DNA from: CAWFPR01 sp963817635
GTDB taxonomy: Bacteria; Acidobacteriota; Vicinamibacteria; Vicinamibacterales; 2-12-FULL-66-21
Assembly: GCA_963817635.1 (NCBI GenBank)
Contig: CAWFPR010000027.1
Span: 1 to 64,000, forward strand
Direction of reading: 5' to 3'
Length of the DNA stretch: 64,000 bases
Made by a program: the position numbers and the translations under genes. The notes below the pieces were generated by a model, which was not told where the DNA came from, did not search any database, and worked only from the letters and a program-made list of their open reading frames with translations. Positions 44,254 to 55,976 of the stretch are shown in pieces (position 1 is the first letter of the stretch; each line of letters begins with the position of its first letter).

Positions 44254-47194
44254 ATGAGAAGGTTCATCGTTGCGATGGTCGTCGCCGGCGTCGCCGCGCT
44301 CGCGGGACATCCCGCCTTCGCGCAGCAGACCACCGGCAGCATCACCGGACGCGTCATCGACCCGCAGGGCGCAGCCATCCCCGGTGTGACGGTGACGGCG
44401 AAGAACACGCAGACGGGCTTCGTGCGGACCGACGTGAGCGACACCGAAGGCGTCTACCGGCTCAACGCGCTGCCGGTCGGCAGCTACGACGTCGTCGCCG
44501 AGCTTCAGGGCTTCAGCAGGATTGAGCACAAGGGCCTCACGCTCAATGTCGGGCAGACGCTCGACATCGGCCTGTCCATGAAGGTCGCGAACATGGAGGA
44601 GACCGTCACGGTCACCGGCGAGTCGCCGCTCATCGAGACCCGCTCGTCGTCGGTAGGCGGCGTGGTGGATGTCGGCCGGATCGAGAACCTGCCGCTCAAC
44701 GGCCGGCAGTTCGCGAACCTCGCGGCCACCATCCCGGGGGTGGGACTCGGCTTCCACTCGGATCCGACCAAGAGCTCGCAGTTCTCGCCGCAGGTGAACG
44801 GCGGCAACGGCCGCAACGTCAACTACCAGATCGACGGCGGCGACAACAACGACGATACCGTCGGCGGACTGCTTCAGAACTTCCCTCTCGAGGCCATCCA
44901 GGAATTCAATTTCATCACCCAGCGCTTCAAGGCGGAGTACGGCCGGAGCAACGGCGGCGTGATGAACATCGTGACCAAGAGCGGCACGAACCAGGTACAG
45001 CGGCAGTGCATTCTCGCTCGTGCGCGACAAGTCGCTCAACGCGCGCACGCACTCGGAGGAAGCCGCCGGGGCGCCGAAGGCGGACTACCGGCGCTACCAG
45101 CTCGGCGGATCGTTCGGCGGCCCGATCGTCCGGGACCGGTCGTTCTACTTCGGCGCCTTCGAGCACACGCAGCAGGACACCAACCAGCAGGTCGATACGC
45201 TCGGGCTCTTCCCGTCACAGGACGGCGTCTACAAGACGCCGATCCGCGAGACGCTCGTCAACGTCAAGCAGACGACGACGATCAATGCGGCGCAGTACCT
45301 GTCGGTGCGCTACGGCCGGAACACGAACACCCAGCCGTACGGCGGCGGCGCCTGCAGGTTCGCGCCGAGCTCCTGGAGCACGAGCGAGAACACGTTCAAC
45401 TCGATCAACGTGAACCACAACTGGGTGCTGGGCGGCTCCCGGCTGAACGAGTTCATCTTCCAGTATGCGAACTTCGCGAACTCGATCGGTCTCAGCAGCT
45501 CGGATCCCTACGAACTGTTCCCCAATACCGTGGCGATCGGCGCCAACCCGAACACGCCGCAGGCGACCGAGCAGACCAAGTGGCAGTTCCGCGACGACTT
45601 CTCGTGGAGCGTGACCGGCATGGGCGGACTCGGCCACGACATGAAGGCTGGCGCGAACTTCATCAATGAGCCGCACCTCTACGCGACGTTCAACAGCGGC
45701 GTGGACGACTACCAGTACACCCACCTGACCGACGACAGGGGCGGTCCGATCCAGACCATCACGCGCAACGGGGGCGTCGGGTCGGTGAACATCCCGTTCA
45801 AGCAGTACGCCGCCTACATCCAGGACGACTGGCGGATGTCCGATCGCCTGACGCTGAACCTCGGTCTGCGCTACGACCTGGTGACCGGCGTGCAGATCGA
45901 CCAGTCGCAGAACCCGAACTTCGTGGCGCTGCAGGCTGCCGGCAGCGCCGGACGCTTCGCGGGGATCCCCGGCATGGAGGACTTCGGGAAGGCCCCGAAA
46001 GACGATCGCAACAACCTCCAGCCGCGCGTCGGCTTCGCGTGGGACATCAAGGGCACCGGCCAGGACGTGGTCCGCGGCGGCTGGGGCGTCTACCAGGACT
46101 TCGGCTACACCAACGCCAACGTGCTCTTCCCCGCCATCGACGCCAGCGGCCAGGGCCACGGCGCGATCTTCTCGGTGAACAGCCCGGGCGGCATCCTGAA
46201 GTCCGACGGCACGTTCTTCAACGTCGGCGATCCGATCTCGACCATCGAGAGCCAGAACGAGGCGGATCCGACCCGCCTGCCGCTCTTCGGCCAGGTGCTG
46301 TCGCCGCGGCTCCAGCAGCCCTACACGCGGCAGACGAACATCGGCTGGGCGCATCAGCTCGGGGCCTCCACCGCGATCACGGCCGACTACGTGCACATCG
46401 ACGGCCGCGACCTCAATACGCGCTTCCGCTACAACTACCTGGATCCGGCGACGGGCCTGCGCCGGCTGGCGGGGCTCGACATCCGGCCGAATACGCAGGC
46501 GTTCCGCGCGGCGATCAGCGGCGCGACGAGCTCCTACGACGCGCTGATACTCGGGGCGCGGCGCCGGCTGTCTCACGGACTGGACTTCACCGTGTCGTAC
46601 ACGCTGGCGCAGGCAAAGAGCGACATCGGTGCGGCGTCGGATGAACTCGACGCCAACTACATCCAGGACGTCACGCAGCCGTTCGCCGACGTGCAGAACG
46701 GACCGTCTGGACGCACCGACGCCCGCCACCGCGTCACGGCGAGCGCCGTGATTCGCGCGCCGTGGGGGGTCCAGGTGTCGCCGTTCTTCCTGTTCCGATC
46801 GGCGCTGCCGATCTTCACCTTCGAAGGGGTGGACCTGAATCACGACGGCAACAACAACGACCTGACGGCCAAGGCCTACGAGTACGACGGCCTGGGCAAC
46901 GCGCCGAAGGAGATTGGCACCTGCACGACGGTCAACTGCAGCCGGGGCGCGAGCTTCGCGCAGCTGAACCTGCGGGTCTCGAAATCGTTCCCGATCGTCG
47001 GCCGCGCGCGCGTCGAGGCCATCGGCGAGATCTTCAACGTGACGAACGCGCTCAACCCGGCGTTCCCGCTGACCTCGCAGCGGCTTGCCGGCGGCGTGCA
47101 GCGCGCGGCGTTCGTGCAGCCGACGGCGTTTGCCGGCGACTTCCGGCAGCCCGAGCAGCGCGTCGGCCAGATCGGATTCCGGTTCTCGTTCTGA
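44254..47194 (+). CDS. TonB-dependent receptor with CarboxypepD_reg domain, tandem copy 1 (one frameshift)
   Basis: ATG at 44254 with AGGAGG 9 nt upstream. Signal peptide FIVAMVVAGVAALAGHPAFA; CarboxypepD_reg domain (GSITGRVIDPQGAAIPGVTV ... GVYRLNALPVGSYDVVAELQ); plug with VGGVVDVGRIENLPLNGRQF, YQIDGGDNNDDTVGG, AEYGRSNGGVMNIVTKSGTN; then a ~700-residue barrel ending with the aromatic C-terminus RVGQIGFRFSF needed for outer-membrane insertion. An extra C near 45002 (CAGCGGCAGTGC) splits the frame. About 980 residues, the Oar/SusC-like size. It imports large substrates with TonB energy. First of three paralogues, downstream of a sulfatase-fold gene. Confidence 0.88.
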
Positions 47195-47236
47195 CGGTCG
47201 CGTCCGGCATCTGCATCGTTCGATAGGAGAGGCGAC

Positions 47237-47266
47237 GGGATGGTCCCATTCGTCCGGGACCATCCC
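47237..47266. terminator. Hairpin between receptors 1 and 2
   Basis: GGGATGGTCCC-N8-GGGACCATCCC, a perfect 11-bp stem 43 nt after the receptor 1 stop, with no strong U tract. A related hairpin follows receptor 2 (50573-50612). It may be a transcript end or a processing/stability element. Confidence 0.55.
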
Positions 47267-47475
47267 GTCCCGCCACTTGTCCCTCGTGTTTTTCTGGATG
47301 TTCGCGTCCGGCGCAAACGGGATATTGGATTCGGCGCTCACCCGTCCATCACGCCGTCCGTCACTCTCCCTTCCAATCCAACGGCTTGATCGATCGTGAC
47401 GAGCTGTGCCACGGCTGGCGCGCGTGTTGCTGTCGCGTGGGCTCCGAACACTCACTCTTAGGAGGCACGGCAAGA

Positions 47476-50429
47476 ATGAAGAGAATCATCGTCACGGCCC
47501 TGGTGCTGTTGTGCGCGGCCGCGAAGGCCAACGCGCAGCAGACCGGCACGATCAACGGGCGCATCGTCGACGCGCAGGGAGCCGCGGTTCCCGGCGTGAC
47601 GGTCACCGCCACGAGCACCTCGACGGGATTTGCCCGCACGGTGGTCTCGGACGGCGAGGGCATCTACCGGCTGAACGGCCTGCCGGTCGGCGCCTACGAC
47701 CTGCACGCCGAGATCTCCGGCTTCGCGCCGTGGGAGCGGAAGCGCGTCACGGTGAACGTGGCGCAGACGACCGATCTGAACATCGATTTGCAGCTCGCCG
47801 GGATGACCGAAGCGGTGAGCGTGACGGCCGAGGCCCCGCTCGTGAAGACGACCGATTCGTCGGTGGGTGGGGTCGTGGACGTCACCAAGATCGAAAGCCT
47901 GCCGCTCAACGGCCGGCAGTTCGCGAACCTGGCGATGACGATTCCCGGCGTCGGCCTCGGCTTCCACTCCGACCCGACGAAGAGCACGCAGTACTCGCCG
48001 CAGATTGCCGGAGGCAACGGCCGCAACGTCAACTACCAGATCGACGGCGGCGACAACAACGACGATACGGTCGGCGGGCTGCTGCAGCTCTTTCCGCTCG
48101 AAGCGATCCAGGAGTTCAACTTCGTCACCCAGCGCTACAAGGCCGAATACGGCCGCAGCAACGGCGGCGTGATGAACATCGTGACCAAGAGCGGGACGAA
48201 CAACCTGAAAGGCAGCTGGTTCACGTCGATGCGCGACAAGAGCCTCAACGCGCGCACGATGACCGAGAAGATCAACAACGTCGCAAAGCAGGACTACCGC
48301 CGCTACCAGTACGGCGGGTCGCTCGGCGGCCCGATCGTGCAGAACAGGGCGCACTACTTCGCCGCCTTCGAGCGCACGCAGCAGGACACCAAACAGGCGG
48401 TCAGCACGCTCGGGCTCTTCCCGGAGCGAGGACGGGGTCTTCAACACGCCGAACCGCGAGAACCTGTTCACCGGCAAAGTCTCGACCAACCTCAACGCCT
48501 CGCAGTACCTGTCGGTCCGCTACGGCCGAAACACGAATTCGCAGGTGTACGGCGCTGCGACCCGTTCGGTGCCGGCCAACTGGGGCGACAGCGTGAACAC
48601 GTTCAACTCGTTCAACCTGAACCACAACTGGGTGCTCGGCGGCGGCTCGCTGAACGAGTTCGTGTTCCAGTACGCCGACTTCGACAACCACGTCGCGGCC
48701 CGCACGGGCGATCCGCGCCAGGTGTTCCCGAACAGCGTGATCATCGGCTACAACGCGAACACGCCGCAGTCGACCATCCAGCACAAGTTCCAGTTCCGCG
48801 ATGACTTCACCTGGCACGTGACCGGAATGGGCGGGCTCGGTCACGACTTCAAGGCCGGCGCGAACTTCATCAACGAGCCGAAGCTGTACGTGACGTTCGC
48901 CTCCGGCAGCACCGACTACGCCTACACGCATCTGACCAACGACATCAACGGTCCGATTCAGACGATCACGCGCAGCAAGCCGGGTTCGTCGGCCAACCTG
49001 CCGCTGAAGCAGTACGGCGCCTACGTCCAGGACGACTGGCGCGCCACCGATCGCCTGACGATCAACCTCGGCGTCCGCTACGACCTGGTCACCGGCGTGC
49101 TGCTGGACCAGTCGAAGATTCCGAACTACGTGGCGCTCACGGCGGCCGCGGCCGCCGGCCGGTTCGATGGCGTGCCGGGCTTCGACGAGTTCGGCAAGAA
49201 GGCGCAGGAAGACAAGAACAACATCCAGCCGCGCGTCGGTGCGGTGTGGGACATTCACGGCAACGGCAAGGACGTGGTCCGCGCCGGATGGGGCATCTAC
49301 TACGACTTCGGCTTCACGAATGCCAACATCCTGTTCCCGGGCCTCAGCGTTCAGGGCGGCGCCGGCACGATTTTCACCGCGACGAATACGGCCGGGATCA
49401 AGCAACCCGGACGGCAGCTTCTTCACGGTCGGCCAGCCGATCGCGAACATCGCGAGCCAGAACGAAGTCAACCCGGACGGGCCGTTCTACAGCTCGAACG
49501 TCGCGGCGCCGCAGATCCGGCAGCCCTGGACGACGCAGGCGTCGGTGGGCTGGTCGCATGAGTTCGATTCGACGACCGTGATCGACGTCGACTTCGTCAG
49601 CACCCGCGGCCACGACCTCGGCGTGCGCTGGCCGCTCAATACGCGCGTGAACGGCGGCGCCCGCCGCTACGCCGATCTCGGGCTGAATCCCGCCAACCCC
49701 ACGATGAACCTGAGCGTCGGCGAAAGCCGGTTCGACGGCCTGAACCTCGGCGTGCGCCGTCGGCTGAACCACGGCATCCAGCTCAACGCGTGGTACTCGC
49801 TCTCGCGCGCGGATGGACTTGGCGGGCTCGGGGTGGACGAGTTGACCACCAACCTCGTGCAGGACGCCACGCAGCCGTTCGCGGACGTGCAGTGGGGACC
49901 GGCGGCCCGCACGGATGCGCGCCACAAGGTCACGGTGAGCGCCGTCATCCAGGCGCCGTGGGGGCTGTCAATCTCGCCGATCTTCCGGTACCGCTCCGCG
50001 CTGCCGATGCACATCTGGTACGGCTACGACGCGAACCAGGACGGCGTGAGCAACGACATCTACACGACCGCGTACCGGTTCACGGGAGTCGATGACCAGG
50101 GCAATCCCTCGTTCAAGGAGATGGGCGCCTGCGAAAACGTGAACTGCGGACGCGGCGCGGCGCTGTCGCAGATGAACCTGCGGGTGTCGAAGCTGTTCCG
50201 GCTGCCGGGCACGATGGCGATTGAAGCGTTCGGCGAGGTCTTCAACCTCTTCAACGCGATCAACCCCGCGTTCAACGTCGGCGCGTCCTCGTCGTCGCCC
50301 GCGTTCTTCACCGGAACGCTGGCGAATCACACGGAGAACACGGTGTTCATGCGGCCCAACGCGTATGCCGGAGATGCCGGCCAGCCCGAACAGCGCGTCG
50401 GACAGGTGGGCTTCCGCTTCGTGTTCTAA
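47476..50429 (+). CDS. TonB-dependent receptor, tandem copy 2 (two frameshifts)
   Basis: ATG at 47476 (IIVTALVLLCAAAKANAQ signal). CarboxypepD_reg (GTINGRIVDAQGAAVPGVTV), plug and IDGGDNNDDTVGG block almost identical to copies 1 and 3, barrel ending RVGQVGFRFVF at 50429. Extra C residues near 48428 (GAGCGAGGACGG) and near 49403 (AAGCAACCCGG) break the frame in two places; all segments are otherwise readable. Sequence divergence from copy 1 is highest in the barrel, where substrate specificity usually lies, suggesting different ligands after duplication. Confidence 0.87.
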
Positions 50430-50545
50430 AGAGGCTTGGGGCTTGGGGCTTGGGGCTTGGGGGCGTCAGCCTCCAGGCCACAAGCTTCCGTCAGCCCGGG
50501 CAGCGCGTCGGCCAGGTCGGATTCCGATTCTCGTTCTTTCGATCG
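50430..50545 (+). repeat. G-rich minisatellite and duplicated receptor 3' end
   Basis: After the stop of receptor 2 come repeats of GGCTTGG, then a segment reading QPGQRVGQVGFRFSF, a second copy of a receptor C-terminus resembling receptor 1, followed by the same GATCGCGTCCGGCATCT as found after receptor 1. It is a relic of unequal recombination between tandem receptors. Confidence 0.75.
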
Positions 50546-50572
50546 CGTCCGGCATCTCTATCGTTCGATAGG

Positions 50573-50612
50573 CACGTGGGGTGGTCCCCGACGTCTGGGA
50601 CCATCCCACGTG
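50573..50612. terminator. Hairpin between receptors 2 and 3
   Basis: CACGTGGGGTGGTCCC / GGGACCATCCCACGTG around an 8-nt loop, with one G-T pair. The GGGACCATCCC core is shared with the hairpin at 47237-47266, so the intergenic element was duplicated with the receptors. Confidence 0.55.
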
Positions 50613-50815
50613 ACGAAAGTCCCAGCGCTTCCGTTGGATGTTCCCATCGGGCGAACACAATAAATTGGATCGCCCCATCGCGATCTGGCCCACCGTCCGT
50701 GCCTCCCGCTCGAATCCAACGGCATATTCGGCGGTGACGAGTGGTGACGCGGATGGCGCGCCTGTTGCTGACCAGTCGGCCCCGTTGCCGACACTTTCAG
50801 GGAGGCACGCCAGGA

Positions 50816-53766
50816 ATGAAGACAATCACTGTCACAGCCCTCGTGTTGCTCTGCGCCCTGGCCGGCACGGCCAGCGCCCAGCAGTCGGGCATCACGGGCC
50901 GCGTCGTGGACGCACAGGGAGCCGCGGTTCCCGGCGTCACGGTCACCGCGACCCAGTCCGCCACGGGCTTCGTGCGCACCGTGGTCTCCGATCGCGAAGG
51001 TATCTACCGGCTCAACGGCATGCCGGTCGGCTCCTACGACCTGACGGCGGAGATCGCCGGATTCGCCACGTGGGAGCGCAAGGGGATCATCGTCAACGTG
51101 GCCCAGACGACGGACCTGAACATCGACCTGAAGCTTGCCGGCATGACCGAGGCGGTCCAGGTCACGGGTGAATCGCCGCTGATCAAGACCACCGATTCGT
51201 CGGTCGGCGGGGTGGTGGACGTCGGGAAGATCGAGAGCCTGCCGCTGAACGGGCGTCAGTTCGCGAACCTCGCGATGACGATCCCGGGCGTCGGGCTCGG
51301 CTTCCACTCCGACCCGACCAAGAGCACGCAGTACTCGCCGCAGATTGCGGGCGGCAACGGCCGCAACGTCAACTACCAGATCGACGGCGGCGACAACAAC
51401 GACGATACGGTCGGCGGCCTGCTGCAGCTCTTCCCGCTCGAAGCGATCCAGGAGTTCAACTTCGTCACCCAGCGCTACAAGGCCGAGTACGGCCGCAGCA
51501 ACGGCGGCGTGATGAACATCGTGACCAAGAGCGGGACGAACACCCTGAAGGGCAGCTGGTTCACGCTGTTCCGCGACAAGACCCTCAACGCCCGCACCGA
51601 GACCGAGAAGCTGACCGACGTGCCGAAGCAGGACTATCGCCGGTACCAGTTCGGCGGCTCGTTCGGCGGCCCGATCCTCCGGGACAAGGCCCACTTCTTC
51701 GGGGCCTTCGAACGCACGCAGCAGGACACGCTGCAGTCGGTGGACACCAAGGGGCTGTTCCCCGACCAGGACGGGGTCTACACGACGCCGTATCGCGAGA
51801 ACCTGGTGACCGTGAAGGGCACGGCCAGCCTGAACGCCTCGCAGTATCTGTCGGTCCGCTACGGCCGCAACACCAACAGCCAGCCGTACGGCGTGGACCC
51901 GTCGACTCCGCCGAGCGGCTGGGGGAAGAGCTCCAACACGTTCAACTCGATCAACGCCAACCACAACTGGGTGCTGGGCGGAGCGAAGCTGAACGAGTTC
52001 ATTTTCCAGTTCGCGGAGTTCGCCAATGCGATTACGGCCAACAGCCTCGACCCGCAGGTCAGTTTCCCGAACGGCGTGAGCATCGGGCAGAACACCAATA
52101 CGCCGCAGCAGACGCAGCAGAAGAAGTGGCAGTTCCGCGATGACTTCACCTGGAGCGCAGCGGGGCTGGGCGGCCTGAGCCACGGGTTCAAGGCCGGCGT
52201 CAACTTCATCAACGAGCCGCGCCTGTTCATCACGTTCAACACGGGGACGGGCGACTACGCGTACTCGCTGTTGACCAACGCGCTGAACGGCCTGGTCACC
52301 GACGTCACGCGCAACGGCGGCGCGGCCGAGTCCAACATCCCCACGAAGCAGTTCGCCGCCTACGTCCAGGACGACTGGAAGGTCAGCAACCGGCTGACGC
52401 TGAACCTCGGGTTCCGCTACGACCTGCTCACGGGGTTTGCGATCGATCAGACGAAGAACCCGAACTTCGTGATCGCTGCAGGCTGCCGCGGCCGCGGGCC
52501 GCTTCGCGGGCCAGCCGGCTTTCCAGGACTTCGGCAAGAGTCCCAAGGAGGATCGCAACAACTGGCAGCCCCGCGTCGGCGCGGTGTGTACGACTTGAGC
52601 GGCGACGGCAGGGACGTCATCCGCGCCGGCTGGGGCCGGTACTACGACGTCGGCTACACGAACGCCAACATCCTGTTCGCGGCGATCAACGCGACGGGCA
52701 TCGGCGCCGGCCAGGTGTTCAACGTCCACAACATGAACGGCATCCTGAAGGCGGACGGCAGCCGTTCCACGTCGGTGATCCGGTCAGCAGCATCCAGTCG
52801 CAGAACGAGGCCGGCGGCGCCCTCCCGCTGAACTCGCACATCGCGTCGCCCCGCATCAGGCAGCCCTACTCGGACGCAGACGACGATCGGGTGGTCGCAC
52901 CAGCTCGACGCCGCGACGGTGATCGACGTGGACTACACCCATTCGGCGGGGCACGACCTCGGCTGGCGCAGCCAGTTGAACCAGCGCGACCACGGCTCCG
53001 CTCGCGTCAGTTCGCCGACCTGCCCTCAGCCCGGCGAAATTCACCTCGACATCAGCGACGGCAGGAGCCGGTTATGACGGCGCTGAACTTCGGGCGTGCG
53101 CCGGCGTATGTCGAACGGCGTGTCGTTCACGGCGTGGTACTCGCTGTCGCGCGGCGAAGGCCACGGCGGGCAACGGGTCGGACGAGCTGACATCCAGAAC
53201 GTGCAGGACCACCTGGATCCGTCTCGCCGACGTGCAGTATCGGTCCCTCGGCCGAACCGATGCGCGCCACAAGCGCGACGATCTCGCGGCGTATGGAACG
53301 CGCCCTGGGCATCACCGTGTCTCCGGTGTTCCGCTTCGATCGGCGCTGCCGGTGGGGATCGGGAAGGAATCGACCTGAATAGCAATGGCGTCAACAACGA
53401 CATCGACACGGAGGCGTTCGACTATGACGGCCTGAACAGTGACGGCACGGTCAAGCTCAAGGATCGCGGCGCGTGCACGACGATCAACTGCGGACGCGGC
53501 GCGTCGCAGTCCACCTATCAACCTGCGCGTGTCGAAGAGCGTCACCTGTCGCGGCACGACGTGGATCGAGGCGTTCGCCGAGGTGTTCAACCTGTTCAAC
53601 GTGAAGAACCCCAATTCAGCGTGGGTGTGGCCTCGTCGCCCGGTTACCTGGGCATGTGGCCAGCTCACGGAGAATCCGGACTTCCTGCGTCCGACGGAGC
53701 TACTCCGGCGACTGCCAGAACCCGGAGCAGCGCGTCGGCCAGATCGGGTTCCGCTTCGTGTTCTAA
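50816..53766 (+). CDS. TonB-dependent receptor, tandem copy 3 (many frameshifts)
   Basis: ATG at 50816; signal ITVTALVLLCALAGTASAQ, CarboxypepD_reg, plug and the first half of the barrel are continuous to about 52470 (LTLNLGFRYDLLTGFAIDQ). From there to the TAA at 53764-53766 the match hops between frames many times (RAGWGRYYDVGYTNANILF; GVSFTAWYSLSRGEGHGG; STYQ / INLRVSKSVTCRGTTWIEAF; IGFRFVF end). Full length is retained. So many indels in 1.3 kb, against none in the first 1.65 kb, point to a low-quality consensus patch or strong decay. If functional, it is the third paralogous outer-membrane importer. Confidence 0.8.
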
Positions 53767-53892
53767 AGAGGCTTGGGGCTTCGGGCTTGGGGCTTGGGGG
53801 CGTCAGCCTCCGGGCCTCAGGCCGGCTCTGAGCCCAACCTAGCCCAAGCCTGACCCTGAGCCCCCAAGCCAGAAGCCTGAAGCCTCAAGCCC
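53767..53892. repeat. CTTGGGG/CCCAAGC minisatellites between convergent genes
   Basis: Repeats of GGCTTGGG on the left and CCTAGCCCAAGCCTGACCC-like units on the right form partly complementary arms around 53820. Similar G-rich repeats follow receptor 2. No gene. Confidence 0.65.
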
Positions 53893-55965
53893 CTACCGCA
53901 GGCCCGCGAGCAGCGTCGCGGCCGCCTTCCGTTCTTTCGTGGCGCTCGCGGGAGCCGTGTCGAGCACGTGCTGATAGGTGTCGGCGGCGCGCCCGCGGTC
54001 GCCGCTCTCCTGGTAGGCAATCCCCAGATTCAACTGCGCCTCGTACAGATGCGGATCGCTGGCGACCGCCTGTTCGAGGAATTCGATCGCATCGTCCGGG
54101 CGCTTGCGCTGGACCAGCACGACGCCGAGGCCGTTGTTTGCATCCGCAAACGAAGTGTCGATTTGAAGCGCGCGGCGGTAGGCCTCCTCGGCGCGATCCA
54201 GGTCGCCAAGGTCACGGCGCGCATTGCCCAGGTTCGTCCAGAACGACGCATTGGACGGATCCTCGGCTGCCGCGCGTTCGAACGCGTCGGCCGCGCCGGC
54301 GGCATCGCCTGATTCGGCGCGCAGCAGACCCAGGCCGTTCAGCGCGGCGGCGTTCGTTCCGTCGATCGCCAGCGCGGCCTGTTCGGCGCGCAGCGCCTCC
54401 CGCGGATCTCCCGCGGTGCGCGCCGCCACCGCCAGATCGTGATAAAGCGACGGGTCCGCCGGCCAGCGCGCGACCGCCTCGCGGTAGACCTTCACGGCGG
54501 CGCGCGCCGACCCGGTGTCCTTCAGGGCCCGCGCGTACGTCGACAGGAAGACGCGCGCCGCCGGATGGGCGGCGGCGAGCGCCTTCAGGCGCGGCAGTGC
54601 GGCCGCCGCCCGCCCGGCGTTGACGTCGGCCAGCGCCTCCTCGAAGCTCGTCCAGGCCGCGATGTGACGTGCGGGATTCGGCGCCGCGCCAGCATCGGCG
54701 ACGGGCTGCGCGCCCCCACCGACGTAGCCGAGCGCCCGCAATCGCTCGGCGGCCTCCGGGGACATCTCCGGATCCGCGCGCGGCCCTTTCGCCTCGGACA
54801 GCTCGCGCGCCCTCCCCGTCATCGCCTCGACGGTCGCGCGGCGCGCGGCGGCCAGGTTGTGCTGTTCGCCGGGATCGGCGGCGACGTCGTACAGTTCGGA
54901 CTCCGACGACAGAATCAGCTTCCATCGATCGGCGGCGAGGACGGTCAGGGCGTGCCAGCCCGCGACGCGAGGGTATTCCGTCTCCGCGTACACCTCCTCC
55001 GGCTCGTGCGACAGCAGGTGCAGGCCGGCGCTCATGCCGGCGGGCGCGGCGACGCCGTTGAGCGCGACGAGCGCGCCGGCGAGCGCGGCGAGCGAGACGT
55101 TGTCGTCGAAGGTGCCGGCCACGACACCCGGCCCATGGAGAATCAGCGGCACACGCAGCGTGGAATCGTAGGCGAGGATTCCGTGCGCCTGCTCGCCGTG
55201 CTCGCCGAGCCCTTCGCCATGGTCGCCGGCCACGGCAATCACGGTGTCGTCGAAGACCCCACGGTCCCGAAGCGCCGCCAGCAGCCGGCCGACCTGCGCG
55301 TCGGCATAGGCGACTTCTCCGTCGTACGCATTTCCGCCCGCCCTGGCCAGGAACTCCGGCGGCGGATCGTACGGCGCGTGGGGATCGTAGAGGTGGACCC
55401 AGAGAAAGAACGGACCAGCCGGCAACCTGCGCAGCCAGTCGAGCGCGGCATCGACGACCTCCCCGCCCCGCCGCTCCGCCTCGAGCGCGGCGCCGCGATC
55501 CGGATCGCGGTGCACGCGGTCGTCGTACACGTCGAAGCCGTCGTCCAGTCCGAAGATATGATTCAGCACGTAGGCGCCGACGAAGGCGCCGGTGTGGTAT
55601 CCCGCGCCGCGGAGCACGCTCGCGAGCGTCGGCGGGCCCGGCTCGAACGTCAGGCCGTTGTCGTGGACCCCGTGCACCGGCGGCAGCGTGCCGGTCATGA
55701 TGGTGGTGTGCGACGGCAGCGTGAGGGGGACCGCGGTCCGCGCGTGCGTGAACCTGGCGCCGCCGTCAGCGGCGAGCGCGTCGAGCGCCGGCGTCAGTCC
55801 GCGTCCGAGCCGGTCGGCGCGCAGCGTATCGATCGTGATGAGGACGACGCTGTGGCGGGACGGACTGGCGGACCGGGCGCCGCGCGGCGTGCGTTCGCGC
55901 GTCCAGAGAAGTATCCCGGCCGCACAAAGGCCGCCGACGATCACCACGGCCACGAGTCGTCTCAT
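53893..55965 (-). CDS. Sulfatase-fold (alkaline phosphatase superfamily) protein with TPR tail 2
   Basis: 690 residues. Single N-terminal anchor (LVAVVIVGGLCAAGILLW), then VVLITIDTLRADRLGRGLTP (metal Asp), TLPSHTTIMTGTLPPVHGVH with Thr in place of the formylglycine Cys, FFLWVHLYDPHAPYDPP, VAGDHGEGLGEHGEQAHGIL (metal Asp/His). About seven TPRs follow (AAALNGLGLLRAESGDAAGA, NASFWTNLGNARRDLGDLDR, AQLNLGIAYQESGDRGRAAD). It is paralogous to the gene at 42185 and faces the receptor array from the other side. Periplasmic or surface-facing hydrolase/transferase; substrate unknown. Frame intact. Confidence 0.88.
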   Translation of the reverse strand: MRRLVAVVIVGGLCAAGILLWTRERTPRGARSASPSRHSVVLITIDTLRADRLGRGLTPALDALAADGGARFTHARTAVPLTLPSHTTIMTGTLPPVHGVHDNGLTFEPGPPTLASVLRGAGYHTGAFVGAYVLNHIFGLDDGFDVYDDRVHRDPDRGAALEAERRGGEVVDAALDWLRRLPAGPFFLWVHLYDPHAPYDPPPEFLARAGGNAYDGEVAYADAQVGRLLAALRDRGVFDDTVIAVAGDHGEGLGEHGEQAHGILAYDSTLRVPLILHGPGVVAGTFDDNVSLAALAGALVALNGVAAPAGMSAGLHLLSHEPEEVYAETEYPRVAGWHALTVLAADRWKLILSSESELYDVAADPGEQHNLAAARRATVEAMTGRARELSEAKGPRADPEMSPEAAERLRALGYVGGGAQPVADAGAAPNPARHIAAWTSFEEALADVNAGRAAAALPRLKALAAAHPAARVFLSTYARALKDTGSARAAVKVYREAVARWPADPSLYHDLAVAARTAGDPREALRAEQAALAIDGTNAAALNGLGLLRAESGDAAGAADAFERAAAEDPSNASFWTNLGNARRDLGDLDRAEEAYRRALQIDTSFADANNGLGVVLVQRKRPDDAIEFLEQAVASDPHLYEAQLNLGIAYQESGDRGRAADTYQHVLDTAPASATKERKAAATLLAGLR

Positions 55966-55976
55966 CTTCGACGATT

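Noticed and set aside
45215..47473. 750-codon open frame antisense to TonB receptor 1
   Set aside because: Antisense to a clearly coding gene, Arg/Val/Ala-rich, no domain; a GC-content shadow.
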